A stretch of DNA of 64,000 nt from Dermatemys mawii (GCA_007922305.1 ML677358.1:9426576-9490575); one strand, 5' to 3'. Shown: positions 13,286 to 24,320, numbered from the stretch's first letter. Translations and numbers: made by a program. The notes: generated from the letters alone by a model not told the origin.

Positions 13286-13551
13286 AAGTGGCACAACATT
13301 TGTGCATAGGCTGGATCTTCGTCTTTTTAAATGTATTTTGTTAGTGTCAGAAAAATCATGGAGATTTCATAAGCGACTTGTGATTTTGGGGGGACCTCAA
13401 TTTTGAGGGCCCAGCTTGAGACACGGGATTTTCAGAGTGGTTGCTCAGAACTGTTCGAACATCGTGTCTTCTGCAGGGCTCAAGGCAGGCCTCCAAATCT
13501 GAAATACCCAAAATCACAAGTCAGTTTTGAAAATTTAGGCATATGCATAAG

Positions 13552-13670
13552 AGCCCTGATCCTGCCAACACTTGTGCACATGCTTAACTGTAAGCATGTG
13601 AGTAGCTCCGTTGACTTCGATGGGACTGCTCGTGATGGGACATGCGTAAATGTTGGCAGGATCGGGGCGT
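13552..13670. mobile_element. Palindromic MITE (CCTGATCCTGCCAACA family)
   Basis: The left terminus GAGCCCTGATCCTGCCAACA pairs with the reverse complement of the right terminus (GCGCCCCGATCCTGCCAACA). The inner parts also pair: CATGCTTAACTGTAAGCATG, then GTAGCTCCGTTGACTTCGAT with GGACTGCTC. It ends about 90 bp before the acceptor of the exon at 13759. I recall this kind of repeat as frequent in turtles, crocodilians and birds. Confidence 0.75.
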
Positions 13671-13758
13671 TAGTGCTAAATAGTTTGTGGTCAGATTTCT
13701 AATGATAAATTCTTTACCTACTGCAGCTCCTTCTTACGCTCTCCTTTTCTTCTCCTAG

Positions 13759-13928
13759 GATTACACCCCTGCTAGAGCAGTCTCCACCACAGGTTTCCCC
13801 AAGCAGCCTATCTGTCTCTGAGATTTCGGAGGTCCACAGGACGTGCTCACAGGGAATGAGCCGCTACGATCTGGATGAGATTGACGCTTACTGGCTGGAG
13901 CTTGTGAACATGGAGTTCAGGGAGATGG
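13759..13928 (+). CDS. JADE2: JADE2 coding exon a (end of EPC-like region)
   Basis: This is the first JADE2 exon visible. It is preceded by a pyrimidine-rich tract and TCTCCTAG and followed by GTAGGT. The reading frame starts at base 13760; the first G completes a codon begun in the previous exon. The translation starts with a variable Ser/Pro-rich segment (ITPLLEQSPP…) and ends with SRYDLDEIDAYWLEL and FREM. The YDLDEIDAYWLEL block sits at the end of the enhancer-of-polycomb-like region of JADE proteins, and its exact wording fits JADE2 better than JADE1 (YDLNDMD) or JADE3. In the family this region helps to scaffold the HBO1 (KAT7) acetyltransferase complex in the nucleus. The exon ends after the first base of a Glu codon that the next exon completes. 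It is bracketed by two MITEs (13552-13670 and 14047-14167). Confidence 0.95.
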
Positions 13929-14046
13929 GTAGGTGTTGCTGTTATTTCTCTGCTTGCCGAGGAGTACACAGAGTTGGTATGATGCCTTATTAATTATGAA
14001 AACAAAAAAAGGTGGAGGCCTTCAGTGCTGCTTTCACCCACTAGAG

Positions 14047-14167
14047 CAGGGGTCCTCAAATTGGGGGTTGTGGTTTATTAGCCTCAGAGGGTCACGAGTT
14101 GGTTACATGCGGGTTGTGAGCTGTCAGCCCCTGCAATTGCCCGTACAAAAAAGTTTGAGGACTACTG
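14047..14167. mobile_element. hAT-type MITE, 121 bp
   Basis: The ends are CAGGGGTCCTCAAATT and, reverse-complemented from the right, CAGTAGTCCTCAAACT. The CAG…CTG ends are typical of hAT. The flanking 8-bp duplication is CACTAGAG (14039-14046) and CAGTAGAG (14168-14175), with one mismatch. The body is non-coding. It lies about 120 bp downstream of the JADE2 donor at 13928. Confidence 0.88.
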
Positions 14168-16234
14168 CAGTAGAGCAAGGAGGCTGATTTACAGAACAGA
14201 TAATGGAATCCTGACTCCTGATGCTCGCTGCTGTGCTTTAACTCCATGCCCATCTCCAGCTTCATCTCCATTCCCACTCCCCAAAGCACTGTACTGCAGG
14301 AAGTGCTCTGTGGCCAGGAGAGGAAAAGGAGGGGTACCACACTGACATCTACTCCTCTTCCCTTGACTCTCTCCAAAATCACAAAGGCTCTGCTCAGCTG
14401 TCTTCCTGCCAAACTGACAGATGGAGCCAGAGGAAGAAACGGCCTTATTTCGGTCAAAATATACGTAGCTGAGGAATACCGGTTATGGGGTGCCTCTCAT
14501 TTTCCAGTTGTCTACACATGGCAGGCATGGTATTGCTAGCATTACTGTAGTTGTATATCACTGCACATTTCAATCCATTTCAGTTAAACAGAAGTAAGTG
14601 GGATTGGGAGTTAGCCCATTAGTGTTTATGATGTTCGGCTGGGCAAACGTGTTCACATTGAAATGGGGAGGTACAGTCGTCAGGACTGGTGGAGTCACTC
14701 TGGAGGAACTGTCCAACCCTGGCTGGGTAAGGGGTTACTGTGTTGTGATTACAACCCCTAAGCCAAGAATAGCAGACTACTAGTAATGTAAGTATAAGTA
14801 TTCAGCTCTTCGCAACAGTGGTTGGAATTTACTGACATAAAGTGCTACTCCCAGAGACAGTGATCTACGAGGGAGGGACTAGATGTGATATAAAACACCT
14901 TAATAAACAGAATCACACATTGCTTATTAGGAAAGACATGTTCAAACGTACAATTCATGAACTAAATTCTGCATTGATCGATAGCCCATGAGAACCTCTT
15001 CACTGCAGTGGAATCACACAGAGTGTAAATTAGCACAGAATTTGGCCCTATATATTTGCTGACCTTCTGCATTCTTGTTTTCAGTGAATCTCTGCTCCTT
15101 TCACTGACTAATGTTTATTAGCCAGGTTTTGCTATCGTTATCACCATGCACATAAGAGAATTCTAGAGGTGTTTCTGGAGCCTGGTTAACTATGTGAAAC
15201 ATTCATTGCCTCTCCCGCAGCCTCGTTAGTGAATCACAGACAGCCTAGCCCATGTTAACAGCTTCAGCCCTATAGGTATCACACCCTGTTTATGCCACAG
15301 GTTTTGAAATGTCAGTGATTTTGGCCAGGTCTTTGCACTTAGTGAACAACACAGCCAAAGGAATCATACCAATCAGCACAAGTTTGAAACGTTGCTGTCT
15401 GTCTTCAAAGGAACCATACTTCCTATCACTCCCCAGATGACGCTTCTGTTTCTGAGAAATCACACTGAGCATCCTTTCTGATTCTGATGGATTGTTAGTG
15501 TTGTCGCTTTTTACACCTTCTTTTGAGCTTGGTTGCTGTGCAGAGTACTGCTTGGAGCCAATGAAATAGTTGTACTTCCACTTCCGAGTCCTTCTTGTAA
15601 ATGTTTCAAGGGCTCATAGAAGGTCAGTGGCCAGAGATTTGGCCACTCCATGAATCAGTTTGGTTGAGTTAAATCTGACTCGCTTTATTATTTCTGTAAA
15701 GCATCAGTTTACAGATACAGTGTCTTAAAGGATTTTCAGTTGTGAAGCTGCCACATTAATTGTTAACTTGCAAGACAGAGATGAGAACTCTGGTTTAACA
15801 GCTTGGGGAGGAAAGGGGACTGAGGTGCTAGCCTGGGTTTTTTTTGCGTAACCAGTAGTTGCTTGTTAGCTTTAATCTTGCATCTTACAAATTTTACTAG
15901 TTTAGATTAGACAGATTGTTTTACCAATAGAAATGCAATAAGATAGATGTTGAATTTAAATGCCAAAGATTAGGAAAAGGAGCTGCTTGTTGTAATAATA
16001 CGTAGTGTAGATATTACTATAGTATCTTATGTTTATATTGCCAAAGAGGCCTGGAGTGGAGCCCTTTTAGAGATCACAACCCAAACCTTCATCATTGTAG
16101 GAGTTTCTGTAGCAATGATGAAATATCCCCCCCCATCCTTAAGGAGTGAGCCTGCTGCCTCAGTCACACTTCCAATCCTTGATGAAGCAGACAGTGGGAG
16201 AATTGGACTTGCTTGCATGGAGATGAAGAGTGAT

Positions 16235-16485
16235 CCACTGGGACTCTGATCTGGGAATCAGGAGATTGACACTGCCACTGACCTTCTCGGTGACCTTGGT
16301 CAAGCTGCTTCACTTGGCTTCTGTGCATCTTTGTGCCCGCTCTGACCGTGTATCTGTTTTGTGTATTCAGATAGTAAGCTCTCTGTGGCAAGGACTGTCT
16401 CCTGCTGTGTGTTTGCACAACATCTAGGACAGTGGGGTCCTGATCTCACAAGTGCTTCTGTAGTACCACCGATAAACAATAATAT
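16235..16485 (+). mobile_element. MIR-type SINE
   Basis: The order is CTCTGATCTGGGAATCAGGAG, then ACTGCCACTGACCTTC…TGACCTTGGTCAAGCTGC, then a diverged 3' part. It lies just left of the transposon at 16606. Confidence 0.6.
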
Positions 16486-16605
16486 TGAATCCATGGATTT
16501 CCAGTCGGGATAGTGTAAAGAAACCAATCGCCCATCAGGACGAATCAACAATCTACTTTTGTCTTTAAAAAGAGCCACAGTAACTACTGTCTTAGCCCTT
16601 AATAT

Positions 16606-19146
16606 CACTGGTCTACAATTTTTTAGAAGTCATCTGCTTCAGAGATAAAATGTGATATTTATTATGTATTTTGATGTGCTGAATTCAAATATGACAATTA
16701 AAACAACTGATTGGCTACTGTTTCTAAGATATTTAAGTTTTTACATTTTATGTCTATGTATATTGTGTAAATAATAGAGTTTTAATCATAAATTGTAAAC
16801 CTAGGTCTTTTCATGTGTTTATGGTTGCTTTACATGATAATATTTCACCTGTCCTGTTTATGTAACACTTTAAAAATCAGCAAAAGGGTTATATAAATAA
16901 AATGTATTATGAAACAAAAGGCAAAAGAACTATTATGTACATAGTTTAGTCCTATTCAGTGTCTACTCGGCGCTTCTTGGCTTGTCTCTTGTATTCATTA
17001 AATGGAGCATGTCTTGTCACTGTCCAGCAATAGTCTGCAAGCATTGATGGGCTCCATTTGCCCTGATTGCGTTTCTCCATTGTTGCAATGTCCTGGTGAA
17101 ATCGCTCGCCGTGCTCATCGCTCACTGCTCTGCAGTTCGGTGGAAAAAAATCTAGATGAGAGTGCAAAAAATGTATCTTTAGTGACATGTTGCAACCAAG
17201 GCTTTTGTATGCCTTGAGGAGGTTTTCCACCAACAACCTGTAGTTGTCTGCCTTGTTGTTTCCGAAAAAATGTATTGCCACTAAGTGGAAGGCTTTCCAT
17301 GCCGTCTTTTCCTTGCCACGCAGTGCATGGTCAAATGCGTCATCTCGAAGAAGTTCACGAATCGGAGGACCAGCAAAGACACCTTTCTTTATCTTAGCTT
17401 CACTTAACCTTGGAAATTTTCCACGGAGGTACTTGAAAGCTGCTTGTGTTTTGTCAATGGCCTTGACAAAGTTCTTCATCAGACCCAGCTTGATTTGTAA
17501 GGGTGGTAACAAAATCTTCCTTGATTCCACAAGTGGTGGATGCTGAACACTTTTCCTCCCAGGCTCCAATGACTGTCGGAGTGGCCAGTCTTTCTTGATG
17601 TAGTGGGAATCTCTTGCACGACTATCCCATTCGCAGAGAAAACAGCAGTACTTTGTGTATCCAGTCTGCAGACCAAGCAAGAGAGCAACAACCTTCAAAT
17701 CGCCACAAAGCTGCCACTGATGTTGGTCGTAGTTTATGCACCTCAAAAGTTGTTTCATGTTGTCATAGATTTCCTTCATATGGACTGCATGACCAACTGG
17801 AATTGATGGCAAAACATTGATGAGCAGCAAAACAGCTTTAAGACTCGTCTTCGATGAATCAGTGAAGAGTCTCCACTCATCTGGATCGTGAACGATGTTG
17901 AGGGCTGCCATCACACCATCGATGTTGTTGCAGGCTACAAGATCACCTTCCATGAAGAAGAATGGGACAAGATCCTTTTGACGGTCACGGAACATGGAAA
18001 CCCTAACATCACCTGCCAGGAGATTCCACTGCTGTAGTCTGGAGCCCAACAGCTCTGCCTTACTCTTGGGTAGTTCCAAATCCCTGACAAGGTCAGTCAG
18101 TTCAGCTTGTGTTATGAGGTGTGGTTCAGAGGAGGAAGATGGGAGAAAATGTGGGTCCTGTGACATTGATGGTTCAGGACCAGAAGTTTCATCCTCTTCC
18201 TCATCTGACTCAAGTGAGAATGATTCTGGTGCATCAGGAACCGGCAGTCCTTCTCCGTGGGGTATTGTGCCTATAGCTGATGGAATGTTTGGATAATGCG
18301 CAGTCCACTTTTTCTTCTTGGACACACCTTTCCCAACTGGAGGCACCATGCAGAAGTAACAATTGCTGGTATAATCTGTTGGCTCTCTCCAAATCATTGG
18401 CACTGCAAAAGGCATAGATTTCCTTTTCCTGTTCAACCACTGGCGAAGATTTGTTGCACAAGTGTTGCAGCATATGTGTGGGGCCCACCTCTTGTCCTGA
18501 TCTCCAATTTTGCAGCCAAAATAAAGGTGATAGGCTTTCTTAACCATAGTGGTTATACTGCGCTTTTGTGATGCAAAAGTCACTTCACCACAAACACAGC
18601 AGAAGTTAACTGCACTGTTCACACAAGTACGAGGCATCTCTGCTCACTTTGGCTAAATAGAAATGTGTCCCTTTGCAAAATCAAACACTGACAAATAAGA
18701 GAGCACGACACTGTATGATTTCTAGAGCTGATATAGGGCAATTTGTTCAGCAGAGTGATGTAAGCTTCGTTATGATTGCATCATCCATGACTTCTAGGAA
18801 TAATATGATGCAATTCATATCATGTATGACGCAATGCCAGCTTCAGATTGCATCATTCATTGTTTTGCCTAAAAAGCAAGTACTGTCCAAACCCAGTCAT
18901 AGATTTATTTATAGATTTAGTCAAAGATGTATTTTAGTCATTTCTGGTTTAAATTGAGATCCCTTCCCTTTATAACTCACTTATCCTCCACCATTCCCAT
19001 GTCAAGGGTCGTATATACTGACCCAATAGCATATCTTGGAAACTAGAGCCAATCAACAATTTTAAGCATCATTTTCATTCTCAGTGACCCAGAATTAGTA
19101 AAGTTTGACTACATTTATTTCAGAAGCATTTTGGCTGTAGAGCAGT
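16606..19146 (-). mobile_element. DNA transposon, about 2.5 kb, with long imperfect inverted repeats
   Basis: The outer ends pair as ACTGGTCTACA (left, from 16607) and ACTGCTCTACA (right, reversed, ending at 19146). Inside them the repeats continue imperfectly for over 100 bp. Left GCTTCAGAGATAAAATGT pairs with right GCTTCTGAAATAAATGT, and left GATTGGCTACTGTTTCTAAG (about 16710-16729) pairs with right GATTGGCTCTAGTTTCCAAG (about 19037-19056, reversed). Between the repeats lies one minus-strand reading frame of 561 codons. The target duplication is not resolved: the flanks are AATAT on the left and ATATT on the right. I cannot assign a superfamily from sequence alone. Confidence 0.75.
16952..18637 (-). 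CDS. Transposon-encoded protein, 561 aa, transposase-like, intact
   Basis: This is an unbroken minus-strand frame from ATG (18635-18637) to a stop next to 16952. The N-terminus has paired cysteines (C13/C16, C57/C60 and C93/C96), spaced like a zinc-binding DNA-recognition module, with a Lys-rich patch KKKK near residue 100. Residues about 138-160 form an acidic/Ser linker. The middle contains NVLPSIPVGHAVHMKEIYDN, CCFLCEW and LPPLQIKLGLMKNFVKAID. The C-terminal part has DEHGERFHQDI and LADYCWT and ends in a basic KRQAKKRR tail that may be a nuclear localisation signal. From memory, proteins with the DEHGERFHQD…GKWSPSMLADYCW block occur as many uncharacterised copies in turtles, cnidarians and arthropods. 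That is family recall, not a search. The single exon, the flanking inverted repeats and the antisense position inside a JADE2 intron fit a mobile element gene. Catalytic residues are not established. Domesticated or recently active are both possible. Confidence 0.85.
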   Translation of the reverse strand: MPRTCVNSAVNFCCVCGEVTFASQKRSITTMVKKAYHLYFGCKIGDQDKRWAPHICCNTCATNLRQWLNRKRKSMPFAVPMIWREPTDYTSNCYFCMVPPVGKGVSKKKKWTAHYPNIPSAIGTIPHGEGLPVPDAPESFSLESDEEEDETSGPEPSMSQDPHFLPSSSSEPHLITQAELTDLVRDLELPKSKAELLGSRLQQWNLLAGDVRVSMFRDRQKDLVPFFFMEGDLVACNNIDGVMAALNIVHDPDEWRLFTDSSKTSLKAVLLLINVLPSIPVGHAVHMKEIYDNMKQLLRCINYDQHQWQLCGDLKVVALLLGLQTGYTKYCCFLCEWDSRARDSHYIKKDWPLRQSLEPGRKSVQHPPLVESRKILLPPLQIKLGLMKNFVKAIDKTQAAFKYLRGKFPRLSEAKIKKGVFAGPPIRELLRDDAFDHALRGKEKTAWKAFHLVAIHFFGNNKADNYRLLVENLLKAYKSLGCNMSLKIHFLHSHLDFFPPNCRAVSDEHGERFHQDIATMEKRNQGKWSPSMLADYCWTVTRHAPFNEYKRQAKKRRVDTE

Positions 19147-19419
19147 ATATTCTGGGGCGGGGCAGGGATTTGAAAATAGTATCCAGTCTGTGTATGTGAT
19201 TTCCATGAGATCCACTGAGAATGTAGCTCTAGTATAAGGATTCTGCTTTCTCTCCCCTCTGCCCAAGTCTGCATTAGAACTATGCCTAGGACATTTTTTC
19301 TAGTGACTTTAAAGGGAAATGTGAAATAATACATCCTCCAACACTGTGTGGGCATAAAAGTCTGGCAGGTGTAGAGTGTTGTCTTGAGGTTAATGCTCAG
19401 GCAATTCAAGAGTTTTTCC

Positions 19420-19605
19420 ATCTTCTGCTGACTTACTGTATGACCATGGCCAAATCACTTAACCTCTCTCTGTTGAGTTTCCCAATCTGTAAAGTGGTAA
19501 TGGTATAGCTTATCTACTCGCAAAAGTTTTACAATTAAATATATTAGTGCTTTGTGATCCTCAGCTTGTACGCACTATAGAGGTGCAAAATATTATTATC
19601 ATCAG
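19420..19605 (+). mobile_element. MIR-type SINE fragment
   Basis: The core CTGACTTACTGTATGACCATGG…CAAATCACTTAACCTC is followed by TTTCCCAATCTGTAAAGTGG and the tail TTTGTGATCC…TAGAGGTGCAAAATATTATTATC. Confidence 0.82.
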
Positions 19606-19719
19606 TCTACAATGATGAATTTTATATGCTCATTGAATAAAACAAAGCCAAACCATTGACAGGACTTTAGGCTTCGGTAACAAATGTCCAAAATCTGAAC
19701 AACAGCAATACTTCACATG

Positions 19720-19890
19720 TGTACAGCAGTTTTTCATCAGCAGGTCTCAAAGTGGGGAGAGTTGTACCAAAGGAAGGTAAGCAATTTTATCTCCATTTGA
19801 CAGGTGCAAGTCACTCAGCAAGTCAATGGCAGAGTAGAATTAGAAGCTAGTTTCCTTCGCCTCCTAGTTGAATGCTTAGTGCAGTAGATA
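19720..19890 (-). mobile_element. MIR-type SINE fragment
   Basis: Plus-strand marks are TTTTATCTCCATTTGACAGGTG, CAAGTCACTCAGCAAGTCAATGGCAGAG and a head complement near 19860-19890. The orientation is opposite to the neighbour at 19420. Confidence 0.65.
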
Positions 19891-20235
19891 CCAATGTGCA
19901 TAGGCTGACTTGAAAACAATTTGTCTTTGAGATCTACAGTGTTAATAGTACCAGTGATTCATAATATGCTGTGATTTCGAAACAAGCATTGTTAAACTTC
20001 CAAACTGCCAACTCAGTCTTACTGGAGAATCGTAGCCTGTCCTCAGATTCAGAGAGCGTTGCCAAAGTCTGAAGATGTCCCTCAGCATAAGGAGATTTGC
20101 AAAAGTTTAAAACTGCACCTAGACTTGCAGCTAAATTTCTGTCCCCAGAAATGGTATTAGGTTGTGCACAGGATGTGTGAGATACAAAGAATTTAATGAC
20201 TAAGAAAAAAGCAGCGTGATCCAAAACTGACTTTT

Positions 20236-20405
20236 AGGGAATCACAGAAGGTAGAGATGGAAAATACCCGTTAGATCTAGTCCATTCTTCTGCCGGTGCA
20301 ATATTGTTCCATATGGTTTATTCCCTAATGCCTTTTCCAGTCCTGTTTTAGATGACCCGAGAGATGAGATTTGATCACTGAGATCAAATAAATCTTCCAA
20401 ATAGC
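20236..20405 (-). mobile_element. CR1 3' tail fragment
   Basis: GAATCACAGAAGGTAGAGATGG, AATACCCGTTAGATCTAGTCC and TTCTGCCGGTGCAATATTGTTCC follow the known CR1 3'-UTR order on the minus strand. Only the last part of the element is present. Confidence 0.8.
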
Positions 20406-22499
20406 AAACGGCTCTATGTAGTTAGCTGGGTAACTACTCTCTGAGATAAGTAAGCAGCTTGTCCAAGAAACAAAAGATTATCAGTTTAAATGTAAAGTCT
20501 AGTAATTGATCACATAAAAAGCTTTAAGTTGGTTAAAAAAACCTTTCTTTGTCATGAGCACATCCCAGTAACCAGCTACTGTATCCTGTAAAAATATGCT
20601 GTTTAAAGAGTTGCTAGCTGATAAAGATGAGCTCAACATTTAAGTGTGCCCAAACAATTTATTTGTTGCTGCTGCAATGTGAGATAATAAAGAAAGTGGA
20701 TCTGAAGTCATTTGGATTAGACATTGACCAGATTTTTGAGTATAGGACATAGACAGCACAAGACCTTTCCTTTTAGGAAGAAGCCATGCGGTAAGTCTTT
20801 GGTTTTTTATTAAGATTTCACGCCACACGTTGTGATCTCCATTAAATTCAAAGCTATTGTAGGCTTGTGGCTAGAGAGACTTCAAAGCCTCAGACTGAAA
20901 AGTCCCTTTGCCGTGATAGGCACTTCACTTCACTTCACACAAAATCCTAGAGAAATTGCTAAAAGTGTTGATGCCTGAATCAGTCTTGCTGAAGGCAGAA
21001 TGAACATTTCTAAGTATTCCTCAACTTAATCCATATAGTATATGCTGCTTATATAAGTTCACTGTGGGCTCTATATACTCAGGGCTCTACCACAGGCCCT
21101 TGAGGTGTTCTTGTTGTTTTATAGGGATAGCAAGAAGCACCTGGATCAGATTTACTCCTGGTGTAGCGGGGATAGGGTAGGAGTTCATCATAGTATGTGT
21201 AAGATATGTCGGTGTGATGATTAGAACATCTCAGGTCAAAGTAGGTGAAATCCATCTTAAATGGACGTTCATTGCTGGAATAAACTGTGGTCGGTGGAGT
21301 TACACTGGGTGAAGTCTGCCCAGCTGGCCAAATTCAGCCATTCAACGTGAGAATGTGCATCTTCCATTGATTATACAAAATTTATATCTAGGGGATCAAA
21401 AAGGGCTCTTTTCTGGAGGTTCAGATGACACCTCATTGACCTGTAATCAGAAGGTAGAGTGACCGGGCAGTGAAAGGCACTGAAGCCAATTACCACTCCA
21501 TTAAATCATCCAGTCCCTTATGAGCAGTCTCTTATCAACATAATAGGCATACCTGTATTATTGTTGGCTTTCATGGGTCACCTTGGTTTACTCAGCCAGT
21601 CTTTGTCTGAGTGTAATGACTCTGACACATCTCAGTCAGATGGTGCACAGCCCAATCTCAGCTCATAACTTCTCGCATCTGATTTCCAAACTGCTGCACA
21701 ATCTCCAGTACAGATTAATTAACTGTTTATCTGTTTGAGAGGGGCAGCAGAGATTAAATTGAGTGGGCGTTTACTAAACCGTGGCTCTGCCTACAAGTGG
21801 TCTGATTCCCCTGATCACTACAGTTGTACTAACGGTAACAACTGATTAGCGGCACTTTCAATAACTTCCTCTCAAAAAGGCAAACACTTTTTCCCTTGGA
21901 AATAGAACCATTGCATGGCAGATGGAACGGAGCATAAGGCTTTAGAGAAAGGTTCCCAGATATACATTCAAAGTGGGGGCATGAAACAAAACAGTTGATC
22001 GGTCAGAGTCTATTCACTGAGCCTGCTACCTCATTTTTATGCTTCACTAGATATGATTTTAAACATCAGTATTTTTAAGTGATCTTTATTGTTGTCCCTA
22101 AATCTGATTCTTGTAGGTCCAGAAAGGAATATACTGTAGACAGTCTTACACTCAGATATAGCTATATTGCTCTCTTTCTGAGCCCTAAGCAGTATGGAAA
22201 TCAAGTTAGCCATCTCAGAAGGAAGAAAACTGACTTGCTGTTTTACAGGGTTTGAACTTGTGGTTCTGGGGCATTCAAGTGTTATAAATGCAATACTTAG
22301 ACCCCTAAGCTACTGCTCTATGTAAGGCTTGGGCCTTCTGAGGTGTTAGTTATGTGCTATATCTCATTAAAGTGCCATCCCAAGGAACACCATTGTCTCA
22401 CAGAGGGTGAAACAGCATCCAGTAGGCCAGTGATTAATTCTCATTCACATTGGGCCTTTTATCTGAGGATCTCATGGCCTTTCAGAAACCGTAGGTCTG

Positions 22500-22600
22500 A
22501 GTCGCCACTCACACAAGTTTTACACTAGAGTAATTCCATTGACTTCAGTGAAGCTACTCCTGATTTACACTGGTGGGAGGGAGTGGAGAATCAACCCCAG
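22500..22600. repeat. Degenerate palindromic MITE
   Basis: The CACTCACACAAGTTTTACACT half is followed by the centre ATTCCATTGACTTCAGTG and the mirror ACTCCTGATTTACACTGG…GGAGAATCAACCCC. Confidence 0.65.
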
Positions 22601-22869
22601 CGGGTCTCAGGACAGCCCTGTGAAATAGCTATGGTTTATTATCCCCCTTTCAGTGGGGAAGGGGTTACACTCCGGGATAGTGGTGGAGTGAGAAATAAAA
22701 CTCTGATCTCCTGACATACAGTTCCCTTCACTAACCACATCCCAGTGCTTCTGTCATCGGTTGTCTCCTGGGTCTTTTTCAGACCTCGCTTATCCTGATT
22801 CTACTCCATTGACTTCTCTGGTCTTAATCCTGATTTACACTAGGGTGGGTGAGAGCAGTTTCAAGTCCT

Positions 22870-22898
22870 CTTTTTTTTTCCTTTTTTCTTTTTTTTTG
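22870..22898. repeat. Poly-T / pyrimidine tract
   Basis: T-runs interrupted by CC and C. Confidence 0.85.
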
Positions 22899-23777
22899 GC
22901 TCATACCATTTGGGAGTTGGATTCTTCTGCAGCTGTAGGATGAAGATACCAAGGGGCCTTCTGTCCCCACAATACAGTATGTTTCACATACGCCACTCTC
23001 AGTGGGATGTGTGGAGCCCTGTCTTTTTTGTAGTGGGTTCCATTTCCTTTAAATTACAGACTGACTTCCCCCTTTTTAATTGCCTTCCCACCATCCTGCT
23101 GCCTTAAGGGTTTGTTAATGTACAAAGGCTTTGACTGGAATCTTCTGCTAGTCATCTACTATTACTGGCCATAATGCACTATTTACCCCTATGTAATCCA
23201 TACGCAGAGCTCCCACGTTGTGTGGTTTTACAAAGATGTTCAGCTCTGCAGCCGAATCCAGGCTTGCGGTAGTTATTGTTAATCAGTTGAGAAAGCTTAT
23301 CTCCATTAATAATTCAGGCTCTGTTTGTTTGGATTTTTGTTTTGGAGAAATCTTGCCAGTTTGGGGCTGTTTTGTAACATATCTGTTCGGCAGCCCACAA
23401 AAAACCATTCCTGGGTACAGTGTGCACGACTGAGAACATAAGCTCATTGCAGAATCAGTTTAAGGATGGACGTGTTTGATGCTAATAGAAAAACCAGCAA
23501 ATCCTCCCCCACTTCTTATTGTATTAACAGTTTACAAGTGAAGGATATTTAATATGCAGAGTGGATGCATATCTACAGTGTGGAAGTATCTTGAGAACAG
23601 ATTTAGGGCCAGGTGCTGGTCTCCCAGTTACATCAGTGTCAGTCTGGATTAACTCCGTTGGTATAAATGAGAACAAAATGTGGCTTTTCATTGCTTAGTA
23701 TTTGCGGCCAGCAGAGCAAATACCATTTTGCAAATGGATTTGACCTCCTTTTTTATTTCAGTCATTGGGATGGATTA

Positions 23778-23812
23778 TTAGTGATGATGATGATGATGAT
23801 TGATGATGATAG
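23778..23812. repeat. (GAT)n microsatellite
   Basis: About eleven GAT/TGA triplets with one interruption. Confidence 0.9.
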
Positions 23813-23814
23813 GC

Positions 23815-24320
23815 ACGTAAAGGCCGGTGACTGAATTTGTGGCCCCATTGTGCTAGGCATTGTACAAACACAAAGTAAGAAAGCTTGTGGTCTAAATAAA
23901 CAAGGCAGGCAAAATATGGAAGGGAAACAAACACATGGAATTGTAAATAAATAACTTGCTGAAGATGGCAGAACCAGGATTAGAGTCCAGGTGGACTCAC
24001 TCCAGTGCACTAGTCCAGGGGTCCCCAAACTTTTCCAGCCGTGGTCCCTTACCGCAGTCCGGCGGCCACTCACAGCCCCCCGGGAGGTATGTCCGCCGAA
24101 ATGCCGCCGTGGAAAGCGGAAGCTTCCACTTTCCACGGCGGCATTTCAGCGGGACCAAAATAGCCCGCGCGGGAGTTCGGAGGTCTCCCACGTGGGATTG
24201 GCGGTGGCAAGGGGGCCTCGTGTACCCCCTGGGGTGATCTCGTGCACCCCCTGGGGTGGCTGCGCGCACACCAGTTTGAAGACCACTGCACTAGTTAATA
24301 CAGTTTCCACTTACACCTTT
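23815..24320 (-). mobile_element. MIR-like SINE relic split by a hAT MITE
   Basis: 23815-24015 carries reversed MIR-type marks (GTGCTAGGCATTGTACAAAC, AACTTGCTGAAGATGGCAG, ACCAGGATTAGAGTCCAGG). The relic is interrupted at CACTAGTC by the element at 24016-24288 and resumes after CACTAGTT. The outer limits are approximate. Confidence 0.6.
24016..24288. mobile_element. hAT-type MITE, 273 bp, GC-rich
   Basis: The ends CAGGGGTCCCCAAACT and (reversed) CAGTGGTCTTCAAACT are flanked by the 8-bp duplication CACTAGTC (24008-24015) / CACTAGTT (24289-24296). A central hairpin is formed by GAAATGCCGCCGTGGAAAGC (24099-24118) and its near mirror GCTTCCACTTTCCACGGCGG (24121-24140) followed by CATTTC. The G+C content is far above the surroundings. 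Confidence 0.93.

Larger units (their letters stand above)
1..13758. other. JADE2 intron (5' part of window), no host exon seen
   Basis: No host exon was found here. The acceptor at 13757-13758 enters a codon after its second base, so an upstream coding exon ends outside the window or was missed. I looked for the conserved upstream JADE blocks (the acidic/aromatic stretch with a DPWRQEW-like motif) and did not see them. Content is repeat relics, listed separately: a CR1 tail, several MIR-type SINEs and palindromic MITE copies. The remaining stretches, for example 1-530, 560-1820, 3300-4980, 7100-9160 and 12000-13030, show nothing I can name. Confidence 0.7.

Noticed and set aside
1..13758. 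Upstream JADE2 coding exons in the window
   Set aside because: No segment resembling the conserved N-terminal JADE blocks was seen with splice sites. They must lie upstream.
23762..24291. Several overlapping frames on both strands
   Set aside because: They arise from the GC-rich hAT MITE and its palindromic centre.
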